DNA from: Halomonas zincidurans B6
GTDB lineage: Bacteria; Pseudomonadota; Gammaproteobacteria; Pseudomonadales; Halomonadaceae
DNA: 64,000 nucleotides
Direction: 5' to 3'
Assembly: GCF_000731955.1 (NCBI RefSeq)
Contig: NZ_JNCK01000001.1
Location: forward strand, 3,100,001 to 3,164,000
This document shows positions 55,636-63,849 of the stretch, one piece after another. Position 1 is the first letter of the stretch. Each line of letters opens with the position of its first letter. Made by a program: the position numbers and the translations under genes. A model generated the notes under the pieces. That model saw only the letters and a list, made by a program, of their open reading frames with translations. It ran no database searches and had not been told where the DNA came from.

Positions 55636-55826
55636 GTTGTCGGGCGGCTATGACCAACTGTTGGGAAATGAAAATATAGATTCATCCTCTTTGTTCTCAT
55701 AACCCATTGATTCATCGTGAACGCACGGGAGTGCCAAGGTCCAAAGTATCATCCTATGGGACTGAGCATGGAACACCGTGCCCAACAATCAAGCCAGTGT
55801 CCCGGCCAAGGCCTCGCCCTGGCGGG
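55636..55826. other. glmS-toxin gap without recognisable gene
   Basis: A 191-base stretch of lower GC than glmS. I see no terminator, tRNA or IS end in it. It lies just past the attTn7 point and marks the switch from core genes to accessory DNA. Confidence 0.5.
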
Positions 55827-56102
55827 TCAAGGGTAGTTTTGGCGAGCGTGAACTACGGACGTGACTTCGATGCGGTCAGTTACCTGGTAGACCACGATAA
55901 AATTCGGATGGGCCACGATCTCCCGTGTGCCTGATACGCGGCCGACTCGGTGAAGGTAGGGGTGCTCTGCTACCGACTCTACTATGGATTCTAGGCGGCC
56001 ACGGAGCCGCTTGGCGGCCTATGGGTCACGTGCAGCGATGTAGGAGACAATTTCTAGCAGGTCTGCGATTGCATCGTCATGCCAGTGGATCGGCAGCGTC
56101 AC
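55827..56102 (-). pseudogene. RelE/ParE-superfamily toxin gene with an in-frame amber codon
   Basis: Reading the minus strand from GTG at 56102, which overlaps the antitoxin stop (GTGA), gives 91 codons to TGA at 55827-55829. Codon 28 is TAG (56019-56021). Around it the translation is a good ParE-like toxin: LPIHWHDDAIADLLEIVSYI, AAKRLRGRLESIVESVAEHP, GTREIVAHPNFIVVYQVTD and a final VVHARQNYP. A single change (for example CAG to TAG) explains the break. The toxin is probably inactive unless the stop is read through. Confidence 0.85.
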
Positions 56103-56296
56103 GAATCCGCGCCGCCCTGGTGCTTCTTCGCCTCAGCAATGATCGCGTCTGACTTGGCCATGACCTGATCATGGGGCATTCCTCGGCCAGGGTTGTCGAT
56201 GCTGTGCTGTACCTTGGTATGGAACCAGCGGTCGTAGCTATCGGCCTGCTCCTGCGTCTCGAACTCCGAGACGATGGGGTCTAGCTGGGTGCTCAT
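56099..56296 (-). CDS. PaaA2/RelB-like antitoxin of a type II toxin-antitoxin pair
   Basis: A 65-residue acidic, mostly helical protein. The segment EQADSYDRWFHTKVQHSIDNP and PHDQVMAKSDAIIAEAK resembles the short antitoxins paired with ParE-type toxins (PaaA2/stability-determinant group). The ATG has a strong GAGGAGG site. Its stop overlaps the start of the toxin gene, the usual coupled order. It is intact although its partner carries a nonsense codon. Confidence 0.8.
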   Translation of the reverse strand: MSTQLDPIVSEFETQEQADSYDRWFHTKVQHSIDNPGRGMPHDQVMAKSDAIIAEAKKHQGGADS

Positions 56297-56548
56297 AGGG
56301 CTACCTCCTCGGTTGCTACCAGTCTAATCGGAGTCGTCCGGTTTGTCGCTCCTGAGTGCTTGAACAGTCCTTGTTGCGAGCAAGCGCGCCAGTAGCTCCG
56401 GCTCGTTGATTGCATGCAAGGATGAATCTTTATTTTCAAGATGACACTTTATTCTCATCCCACACCTGAGAGGTATCTATGGAAGGGCGGCCCGAATTGC
56501 CAGGCCACCTCTTCGCGGGGCGCGTTCGCCGCGCATCCAACCTCTTAT

Positions 56549-58021
56549 TCAGTCATCGATTCCACCCATGCAGATATATTTTATTTCCAGGTAGTCATCG
56601 ACACCGTACTTGGAACCTTCGCGACCGAGACCTGACTCCTTGATGCCACCGAAGGGGGTCGCCTCATTGCTTATGGCCACTTCATTCACCCCTACCATGC
56701 CGTACTCGATGCTCTCGGAGACACGCCAGGCTCGGCCGATATCACGGGTGTAGAGGTAGGAGGCGAGCCCTACTTCGGTATCGTTGGCCATGGCAATGGC
56801 TTCGGCTTCATCCTTGAAGCGAAAGATCGGTGCCACCGGCCCGAAGATCTCTTCTCGGAACACGCGCATCCGACTATCCACATGGGTCAATACGGTGGGC
56901 TGATAGAAGCACGCGCCCTGGCTATCGGGCGCCCCGCCGGTAGTCGCCACTGCGCCCCCTGCTAGCGCGCTCTCAACCATGGCGTGAACATCCTTAACTG
57001 CGGCTTCGTTCACCAACGGTCCCATGGTGACGCTCGCGTCCAGGCCATTGCCCAGCGTGAACTCGTTCACCTTGGCGGTGAATTTCTCGACGAAGGCATC
57101 GTAAACGCCGTCCTGTACTAGGATGCGGTTGGCACAAATACAGGTCTGCCCCGCATTGCGATATTTGGAGGCCAGCGCGCCGGCGACGGCCTTGTCCAGG
57201 TTGGCATCGTCGAACACGATGATCGGCGCATTACCTCCCAGTTCCATCGATACCTTCTTAACGCTATCGGCGCACTGCTTGAGCAGCAGCTTGCCTACCG
57301 GCGTCGAGCCGGTGAACGTCAGCTTACGCACGGCCGGGTTACTGGTCAGTTCGTTACCGATGGCGCTGGAGCTGGAGCTTGAACCCACTACCAAATTCAG
57401 TACCCCAGCAGGCACACCGGCACGCTCGGCCAGCTCGATCATCGCGAGTGCCGAGAGTGGTGTTTCCTTGGCCGGCTTGATGACGAAGGTACAGCCCACC
57501 GCCAGTGCCGGCCCAGCCTTGCGTGCCAGCATGGCATTGGGAAAGTTCCACGGCGTGATCGCCGCCACCACACCCACCGGTTGCCGGGTGGTCATCAGGC
57601 GACGGTCGTTGGCGATGGTCGGAATCACATCGCCATAGACGCGTTTGGCCTCCTCGGCGAACCACTCGATGAAGGATGCACCGTAGGCTACCTCGCCCCT
57701 GGCTTCGGCAAGCGGCTTGCCCTGCTCGCTGGTCATGATCAACGCCAGGTCGTCCTGATGTTGCATCATCAGGTCGTGCCAGCGGCGCAGGATGACGCTG
57801 CGTTCCTTGGCGGTCCGGGCTTGCCAGGCCGGCATCGCGCGCTGGGCCGCCTCGATGGCGAGCCGGGTTTCCGCGGCACCTACGCTGGCCACCCGGGCGA
57901 TCACTTCGCCGGTAGCCGGATTAGTCACCTCGAAGGTGTCTCCCTGGGCTCCGTCCACCCACTGACCATCGATATAGGCCTGTGTTTTCAACAGGCCGGG
58001 GTCCGTCAATTGCAGTGTCAT
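56549..58021 (-). CDS. gabD: succinate-semialdehyde dehydrogenase (GabD-type aldehyde dehydrogenase)
   Basis: A 490-residue NAD(P)-dependent enzyme that oxidises succinic semialdehyde to succinate. ITPWNFPNAMLARKAGPALA (near 158), the Glu of SMELGGNAP (near 262) and the nucleophile in GQTCICANR (near 296) are visible; the last part contains PFGGIKESGLGREG. The overall pattern is GabD, but other small semialdehydes are possible. In this cluster it would feed a ring-cleavage or aminobutyrate-type product into the TCA cycle. Start MTLQLT chosen over a Met four codons up. Confidence 0.88.
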   Translation of the reverse strand: MTLQLTDPGLLKTQAYIDGQWVDGAQGDTFEVTNPATGEVIARVASVGAAETRLAIEAAQRAMPAWQARTAKERSVILRRWHDLMMQHQDDLALIMTSEQGKPLAEARGEVAYGASFIEWFAEEAKRVYGDVIPTIANDRRLMTTRQPVGVVAAITPWNFPNAMLARKAGPALAVGCTFVIKPAKETPLSALAMIELAERAGVPAGVLNLVVGSSSSSSAIGNELTSNPAVRKLTFTGSTPVGKLLLKQCADSVKKVSMELGGNAPIIVFDDANLDKAVAGALASKYRNAGQTCICANRILVQDGVYDAFVEKFTAKVNEFTLGNGLDASVTMGPLVNEAAVKDVHAMVESALAGGAVATTGGAPDSQGACFYQPTVLTHVDSRMRVFREEIFGPVAPIFRFKDEAEAIAMANDTEVGLASYLYTRDIGRAWRVSESIEYGMVGVNEVAISNEATPFGGIKESGLGREGSKYGVDDYLEIKYICMGGIDD

Positions 58022-58041
58022 TTTCAGCCTCAAAATTGGAT

Positions 58042-59484
58042 TTAGGGTGAGCAGGTTTTCGCTTTTCTATCCGGAAGAGAAACAATGGCATAAACCACTG
58101 CGGTAAGAAGTACCGTTGGATACACAGCTCCGGTATAATCCGCAAGAAGTGGCAAATCAACCATCAACAAATACGCGACAACACCCACGACCCATACTGC
58201 GACCGCCTTCAGATTAACCCCTTTATAGTACCAGTAAACACCACCTTCTTTTTCCAAGCTATTTACATCATATTTTCTTTTTCGAATAAAAAAATAATCA
58301 GAAATAAGAATTCCAAGCAATGCGCTCAGCGCCATCCCTACATAACTCAGGAACCACATGAAAGCTCCTAGAAAACTATCCATGTAAAGCGGAATAAGCA
58401 TAAGTACACCGGATAGGATGGTAACCGTCCATATGGCATGTAGTGGCTTCAATTTTTTCGTCACATTGGTCACTGATATCCCAGCTGCCATTAGATTGAC
58501 AACATTGGTAGTCACGCTAGCAACGATGATAAACACCAGTGCGACCCAACCAAGCCCCATCCCGCTAACGAGCGAGCTAGGATCAGAATTATCTGGATTA
58601 AACTCCCCTGTAGCCAAGGCAACTCCGATGGTTGCAACAACACCTACAAAGATAAACCACACCAATGAGACAGTCGCACCGATAAGAGGGGCTAACGTCG
58701 CCGACTTTGAAGTTCGGGTATATCGCGTAAATTCGGCTATCCCAAGCACCCACGCCAAACTGAATGCAGCCATGATGTCTACTGCTGTTCCAGTTTTCAT
58801 TGTATTTTCCGGGGAGGGCCTCCAAGCCATGATATCTGTAAGGGAATGTTGCTTAAAAACGATGAAAGTAACTAATGCACCTAACGCAAGTATAATAAAA
58901 ACCCCTGCCCTTTCAACAATCTTCACCGATTTACGGCCAAGAGATACGGCAATGAAATTCAACGCACTCATGAATATTATCCCTACTATCATCGGCCCAG
59001 TACTCCCCGGCTCTCCGAACGAGGCCCAGCCAAATAATTCTGAAAATATAATACTCATGGAAATTACAGCAATAAACGTATTTACAACTGCCCACCCTGT
59101 AAACACAATTGTGTTCAATAAAGTGGGTAGGGCGCTACCCTTAACACCGAATGCCGGACGCGTCAGAGCCATTGTTGAGACGCCAATTTTAAACCCCATC
59201 AGCCCAACAAGCGCAAGAACAAGATAGGCTATCGGATTGGCGATTAAAGCGACAATGATGGCTCCGCCAAACGTGGCACCGGCAACAGACCCACCTAAAT
59301 ACCAAGACGCATTATTAGTATTCGCCCCAAACCATAAGAACACCATGTCCCAGAACCCCATGTTCCTTTGTCGCATGGGAACTTCCTCTGTTGCATAGTA
59401 CTCCACGGAGGTTTCACTCAAACTCTCGCTGCCTTGGGCTACTTTGCTTTGACTTACATTTTGTTTTAGTCCCATAACCGTCAT
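58042..59484 (-). CDS. NCS1-family permease (purine/cytosine/hydantoin-type nucleobase-cation symporter)
   Basis: A 480-residue transporter with about 12 helices. WFGANTNNASWYLGGSVAGATFG near residue 52 and ALTRPAFGVKGSALPTLLN near 108 mark the NCS1 family, which imports nucleobases, allantoin, hydantoins or related N-heterocycles with an ion. Its start overlaps the amidohydrolase stop (ATGA). The gene is much more AT-rich than most of the window, suggesting acquisition. The substrate is unknown. Confidence 0.88.
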   Translation of the reverse strand: MTVMGLKQNVSQSKVAQGSESLSETSVEYYATEEVPMRQRNMGFWDMVFLWFGANTNNASWYLGGSVAGATFGGAIIVALIANPIAYLVLALVGLMGFKIGVSTMALTRPAFGVKGSALPTLLNTIVFTGWAVVNTFIAVISMSIIFSELFGWASFGEPGSTGPMIVGIIFMSALNFIAVSLGRKSVKIVERAGVFIILALGALVTFIVFKQHSLTDIMAWRPSPENTMKTGTAVDIMAAFSLAWVLGIAEFTRYTRTSKSATLAPLIGATVSLVWFIFVGVVATIGVALATGEFNPDNSDPSSLVSGMGLGWVALVFIIVASVTTNVVNLMAAGISVTNVTKKLKPLHAIWTVTILSGVLMLIPLYMDSFLGAFMWFLSYVGMALSALLGILISDYFFIRKRKYDVNSLEKEGGVYWYYKGVNLKAVAVWVVGVVAYLLMVDLPLLADYTGAVYPTVLLTAVVYAIVSLPDRKAKTCSP

Positions 59485-60155
59485 CTACCTATCGCTTGTT
59501 GTATTTTATCAAAAGCATCTCTCATGCTTTCTGGAGTAAAGCTCAATTCATCAGGCACGTGAGACTCCCACACATAATGCTCTTTCCCTAACAGCATATT
59601 TTTCAGCTGAATCGATTCCCAAACCCTTATATCGTATATCCAATTTGCCATTATTAAGATGGCAGCCATATGCGCTCCTTCCGTCGTAGCCCCACATATG
59701 TCATTAACGATATTGACTTGATAATCTCGTGAATAGGCATCCAGCACCGTAGACAACACGCAGACATCCGTAAGAACCCCGCCAACCATCAAATGCTCAA
59801 CACCCAGTTCTTGAAGCACTGCATCTAAATTTGAGCCAAAAAAACCACTATAGCGATATTTGTCAATCACGATGTCATTTTTCGCGGGCGACAATTCATC
59901 AAGTATCTCAACGGCCTTTGTATGAGAATTATAATAAATCGGATTTCCAGCCTCTTTTACCGGCTCATTGTTTGCCAAACCAATGCCATCGGATCGGTTT
60001 ATATGGCGCGTATAAATAACAGGAATGCCCAGCTCTCGACATGTTTTTTCGAGAGCTTTCGTTCCTTTTATTATATCTTCCAGACCAACAACGTCAGAGG
60101 TCCCCTCCTCTTTTTGAAGGTCTATCAAGAGCAATGCTGTTTTTTTTATTTCCAA
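59481..60155 (-). CDS. isochorismatase-family cysteine amidohydrolase
   Basis: A 224-residue hydrolase with the family triad: Asp in LLIDLQKE, Lys in VIDKYRYSGFFGSNLD near 100 and Cys in LTDVCVLST near 132. Relatives include N-carbamoylsarcosine amidase, biuret and ureidoacrylate hydrolases and maleamate amidohydrolase. Coupling to the NCS1 permease gene suggests hydrolysis of an imported amide or ureide, or of a ring-opened product. It shares the permease's low GC. GGAG lies ahead of the ATG. Confidence 0.85.
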   Translation of the reverse strand: MEIKKTALLLIDLQKEEGTSDVVGLEDIIKGTKALEKTCRELGIPVIYTRHINRSDGIGLANNEPVKEAGNPIYYNSHTKAVEILDELSPAKNDIVIDKYRYSGFFGSNLDAVLQELGVEHLMVGGVLTDVCVLSTVLDAYSRDYQVNIVNDICGATTEGAHMAAILIMANWIYDIRVWESIQLKNMLLGKEHYVWESHVPDELSFTPESMRDAFDKIQQAIGR

Positions 60156-60244
60156 GCCTTTCTCCTTTAAAGCCAGAGGAATCTCAGTCTGCTATTAATT
60201 GGTGCCAAGCTGCGAACGCCTTGCTTAGCACCAACCGCCATCAC

Positions 60245-61288
60245 TCAACGAAAGTGCGGCACGACCTCGCGGATGAACAGCTCCAGCGAGCGCTTCTTCT
60301 CCTCGAAGGGCAGCGTATTGTCGGTCCAGAAGCTGTATTCGGTGATGCCCAGTCTTTCGTAGTGCTTGAGCCGCTCGACGAGTTCCGCCGGCGTGCCGAT
60401 CATCATGTTGCGACGCAGGCTGTCGAGGTCGAACTCGGGGTTGTCGGCGACGGACGCCGGCGAGACGGGATCGATGAAGCCGTCGACCGCCGCCTGGTCG
60501 TTCTTGAACCAGGCCAGGAAGTAGCGATAGAAGCGATTGAGGGCCTCGGCGCCCCGACGCCAGCCTTCCGGCTCGCCCTCTTCGTGGACGAAGGTATGCC
60601 GCAGCAGCATCAGGTCGGGCCGCGCGACGTCGGGGTGGTTGTCACAGGCGGTGTCGAACTTGCGCGCCAGGTCGGCCACTTCCTCGTCGCCCTTCATCAA
60701 CGCCGTGACCATCACGTTGCAGCCATTGGCGACCGCAAAGTCGTGGGAGTTGGGGTCGCGGGCGGCGATCCACATCGGCGGCAACGCGGCCTGCACCGGC
60801 TTGGGCACACTGGTCGTGGTGGGGAAGCGATAGACCTCGCCTTCATGGGCGTAGTCGCCCTGCCACAGCCGGCGGATCGCCGGCACCATCTCGCGCAAGG
60901 CCTGCCCGCCATCCGCCGCCGACATGCCATCGACGAGACGATCGAACTCGAACTGATAGGCGCCCCGCGCGATGCCGAACTCCAGGCGACCCTCGCTGAT
61001 CACGTCGAGCATCGCCGCCTCGCCGGCGAGGCGCACCGGGTCCCAGAACGGCGCGACGAAGGTGCCGGCGCCGAGGCGGATGCGCTCGGTCTTGCCCGCC
61101 AGGTAGGCCAGCTGGGCCAGCGGGCTCGGCGACGAGGTGAATTGCATGCCGTGGTGCTCACCGATCCAGGCGGTGCGAAAGCCCCCCGCCTCGGCGATCT
61201 TCACCAGCTCGCAGAGTTCCTCGAACAGCTGCCGATGGTCCTGTTGCGCGTGGTAGCGCTCCATGTGCACGAAAAGCGAAAACTGCAT
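60245..61288 (-). CDS. luciferase-like (LLM class) FMN-dependent monooxygenase
   Basis: A 347-residue TIM-barrel flavin monooxygenase of the bacterial luciferase family: EHHGMQFTSSPSPLAQLAYLAGKTERIRLGAGT near residues 44-76, GRLEFGIARGAYQFEF near 118, and the terminal MIGTPAELVERL. Such enzymes need reduced FMN from a separate reductase, not seen in this window. Members open N-heterocycles (pyridine, trigonelline, uracil) or oxidise aldehydes. Next to SSADH and a BCCT transporter, ring opening of an imported betaine is a reasonable guess. Confidence 0.85.
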   Translation of the reverse strand: MQFSLFVHMERYHAQQDHRQLFEELCELVKIAEAGGFRTAWIGEHHGMQFTSSPSPLAQLAYLAGKTERIRLGAGTFVAPFWDPVRLAGEAAMLDVISEGRLEFGIARGAYQFEFDRLVDGMSAADGGQALREMVPAIRRLWQGDYAHEGEVYRFPTTTSVPKPVQAALPPMWIAARDPNSHDFAVANGCNVMVTALMKGDEEVADLARKFDTACDNHPDVARPDLMLLRHTFVHEEGEPEGWRRGAEALNRFYRYFLAWFKNDQAAVDGFIDPVSPASVADNPEFDLDSLRRNMMIGTPAELVERLKHYERLGITEYSFWTDNTLPFEEKKRSLELFIREVVPHFR

Positions 61289-61307
61289 CTCTATTCTCCC
61301 GATGTCG

Positions 61308-62888
61308 TCAGGGTGTCTCGGTCAGGCGGGTGTTCATCGCCGCCTCGCCGGCGGCCTCTTCGCGCAGTGCCTTGATCATGCAGTAGCACATGATCAGCAG
61401 CGCCAGCGAGAATGGCAGGGCCGCAGCGATGGCTGCCGTCTGCAGGGCCTCCAGGCCACCGGCCAGCAACAGCACCGCCGAGGTGGCGCCGAGCCCCAGG
61501 CCCCAGATCACGCGATAGAGCTGCGGCGGATGCGGATTGCCCTTGGCCAGAATGGTGCAGATGACCAGGGTCCCTGAGTCGGCGGACGTCACGAACCAGG
61601 TGACGATCATCAGTGTCGCCATGGCGGTCATAAAGCCTGTGGCCCAGGGTACGTCAAGCGCTTCGATGGTTTGGAACAGCACCTTGGTGACGTTCTCGTT
61701 AGCCACTGAGGCCAGGTCGACACCACCGAATAACTGCAGATGTAACGCAGTACCGCCGAAGATCACGATCCATGCGGTGGCACCTAGGGTTGCAGCCAGC
61801 ATGCCACCGAAGAGCACTTCACGAATGGTACGGCCGCGGGAAATACGGGCGATGAACATACCGACGTAGGGGCCCCAGGACAGCCACCAGCCCCAATAGA
61901 ACAGCGTCCACCAGCCCTGCCACTGGCTCTCGGGGTCGGGGTCGGTCCAGAACCCCATGCTGACGATGTTGGCCAGATAATCGCCCAGGCTGGTAGTGAA
62001 CATGGTCAACAGGAACACGGTGGGGCCGGCCAGCACGAAAAAGGCGAACAGGATCATGCTGAGATGAATGTTCCATTCGCTGAGCAGGCGGATCCCCTTC
62101 TTGAGCCCCGACACCGCCGAAAGGGTCGCCGCCACGGTCACCCCCATCACCAGCAGCACCTGATTGGTACTGGAGATTTCCAGACCGAACAGGCTATTGA
62201 GGCCGGCATTCATTTGCGACACGCCAAGCCCCAGGGTGGTAGCGGTGCCGAACAGCGTTGCAAAGATCGCTAGCAGGTCGATGGCGTGCCCGATCGGCCC
62301 GTAAATGCGCTCACCGAGCAAGGGGTAGAACGCCGAACGAATGGTCATCGGCAGGCCGCGCCGGTAGGCGAAATAGGCGAGGATGGTGCCGACCAGGATA
62401 TAGATCGCCCAGCCGTGCAGGCCCCAGTGGAAGATGGTGATGCGCAGGGCGGTCTGCGCCGCCGCCAGGGTGTTGGGTTCGACCCCGGCCATGGCGATGA
62501 AGGGGTTGCCCTGCAGATGGGTGAGCGGCTCGGCGATGCTCCAGAACAGCAACCCGGTACCCACCGCGGCACTGAACAGCATGGCGAACCAAGTGAAATT
62601 AGAGAACTCGGGGCGTTCGTCGTCGCGCCCCAGGCGCAGCTTGCCATACGGGCTGACGATGATGGCGATGGCGACGATCAGCACCACGTTGACCGTGAGG
62701 ATGTAGTACCAGCCGAGCTCCTGCTCGATGAACTGCTTCACGCCCTGGTAGAGGCTATTGGCCAAGGTCGGCTGGAGCACGGTGAATAGCACGAAGGCGA
62801 TTACCATCGCTATCGAGGCGATCGCCAGGGTCCTGTCCACGCCGGCGAACACACCGCGGCTTGACGTGACCTGTCTAGAGTCTTGCAT
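61308..62888 (-). CDS. BCCT-family betaine/carnitine/choline-type transporter
   Basis: A 526-residue transporter with 12 helices. The family signature WTLFYWGWWLSWGPYVGMFIARISRGRTIREV lies near 345-376, with GTGLLFWSIAEP at about residue 108 and FVTSADSGTL near residue 450. BCCT proteins import quaternary amines such as glycine betaine, choline or trigonelline-like compounds. Being inside a catabolic cluster, it is more likely to import a growth substrate than an osmolyte. Met at 62888 is chosen with GGGAGAG ahead; the frame is open further upstream. Confidence 0.92.
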   Translation of the reverse strand: MQDSRQVTSSRGVFAGVDRTLAIASIAMVIAFVLFTVLQPTLANSLYQGVKQFIEQELGWYYILTVNVVLIVAIAIIVSPYGKLRLGRDDERPEFSNFTWFAMLFSAAVGTGLLFWSIAEPLTHLQGNPFIAMAGVEPNTLAAAQTALRITIFHWGLHGWAIYILVGTILAYFAYRRGLPMTIRSAFYPLLGERIYGPIGHAIDLLAIFATLFGTATTLGLGVSQMNAGLNSLFGLEISSTNQVLLVMGVTVAATLSAVSGLKKGIRLLSEWNIHLSMILFAFFVLAGPTVFLLTMFTTSLGDYLANIVSMGFWTDPDPESQWQGWWTLFYWGWWLSWGPYVGMFIARISRGRTIREVLFGGMLAATLGATAWIVIFGGTALHLQLFGGVDLASVANENVTKVLFQTIEALDVPWATGFMTAMATLMIVTWFVTSADSGTLVICTILAKGNPHPPQLYRVIWGLGLGATSAVLLLAGGLEALQTAAIAAALPFSLALLIMCYCMIKALREEAAGEAAMNTRLTETP

Positions 62889-63013
62889 GAGGGCACTCTC
62901 CCTAAATGGGACTTTTGTAGTTATCGCTGGCGCCTGGACGCCGCACGAATCCAAAGCGTTATCGAGCCGCCTGCGCAACTCACTGCGCAGAGCGTGTTGG
63001 CTGTCGTTTATAT

Positions 63014-63023
63014 TGGTATACCA
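63014..63023. promoter_or_regulatory. palindrome TGGTATACCA, candidate regulator operator
   Basis: A perfect 10-bp palindrome 125 bases ahead of the BCCT start. The TGGTATACCA form is typical of GntR-family operators; a related, longer site lies about 170 bases away. Confidence 0.5.
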
Positions 63024-63181
63024 TATTACGGCATGCAAAGACTTTTTTCTTCCACGCACCCTGCCAGTGACCGGAGCTCACTACTTTATTATTAAATTTC
63101 ATATGCTTACCTATTATTAAATTCGCTATTCCCGTAGATCGTCAGGCGGTCCTCCGGCATATATCCATTGCTGGTTTTGGA

Positions 63182-63205
63182 TTTTGGTATTACGGTATAC
63201 CAAAA
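63182..63205. promoter_or_regulatory. inverted repeat with 9-bp arms, candidate GntR-type operator
   Basis: TTTTGGTAT (63182-63190) and ATACCAAAA (63197-63205) are exact inverted copies separated by TACGGT, 48 bases ahead of the DUF1185 gene. It shares GGTATACC with the palindrome at 63014. Confidence 0.55.
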
Positions 63206-63252
63206 GCACAGAGGCCTCGGCACGCTGCCAGGTCGCCACCCGGGAGAGAGCG

Positions 63253-63849
63253 ATGAGCTTCGAGATCCGCAAGATAGTGACCTACCGCGAGACGACCTAC
63301 ATCGAGGGCGGCAAGCCGGGGGAGCGCCCCGTCACCCAGCTTGGCGTCGCCGCCGTGATCGCCAACCCGTGGCACGACCAAGGCTTCGTCGAGGACCTGG
63401 GCCCGGAGATCCGCAGCGGCTGCTCGGCGCTGGGCGAGCGCATCGTCGAGCGGGTGCTGAAGGAAATCGACGGCGAGACCATCGAGGCGTATGGCAAGGC
63501 GGCGGTGGTGGGTGCCGATGGCGAGATCGAGCATGCCTCAGCGATCATCCATACCCTGCGCTTCGGCAACCACTTCCGCGACGCAGTAGGCGCCAAGAGC
63601 TACCTGAGCTTCACCAACAAGCGTGGCGCGCCGGGCACCTCGATCCAGATTCCCATGATGCACAAGCACGACGAGGGCTATCGCTCGCACTACATCACCC
63701 TGGAGATGCGCATCGAGGACGCGCCGCGCCATGACGAGATCGTGGTGGCCCTGGGCGCCGCCGACGGCGGCCGCCTGCATCCGCGCATCGGCAACCGTTA
63801 TCAGGATCTGCAGGAACTGGCCGCCGAGGCCGAGCAGTCCGGCGTATGA
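63253..63849 (+). CDS. DUF1185 / 'amino acid synthesis' family protein
   Basis: A 198-residue soluble protein. FEIRKIVTYRETTYIEGGKPG at the start and GADGEIEHASAIIHTLRFGNHFRDAVGAKSYLSFTNKRG in the middle match the DUF1185 (AA_synth) family, whose function is not established. Met at 63253 has a GGGAGAG site. Its stop overlaps the hydrolase start (ATGA), so the two probably act in one pathway, divergent from the LLM/BCCT genes. Confidence 0.82.
   Translation: MSFEIRKIVTYRETTYIEGGKPGERPVTQLGVAAVIANPWHDQGFVEDLGPEIRSGCSALGERIVERVLKEIDGETIEAYGKAAVVGADGEIEHASAIIHTLRFGNHFRDAVGAKSYLSFTNKRGAPGTSIQIPMMHKHDEGYRSHYITLEMRIEDAPRHDEIVVALGAADGGRLHPRIGNRYQDLQELAAEAEQSGV

Larger units (their letters stand above)
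62889..63252. promoter_or_regulatory. divergent control region between the BCCT gene and the DUF1185 gene
   Basis: A 364-base intergenic region with no recognisable gene, AT-rich around 63005-63200. It contains two GGTATACC-type palindromic sites (63014-63023 and 63182-63205), one near each gene, as expected for a shared operator-promoter region. The regulator gene is not in this window. Confidence 0.6.

Noticed and set aside
56441..56635. 64-codon plus-strand frame over the end of the aldehyde dehydrogenase gene
   Set aside because: No good ribosome site, no family resemblance, and its second half overlaps conserved gabD codons. The gap 56297-56548 otherwise holds nothing I can support.
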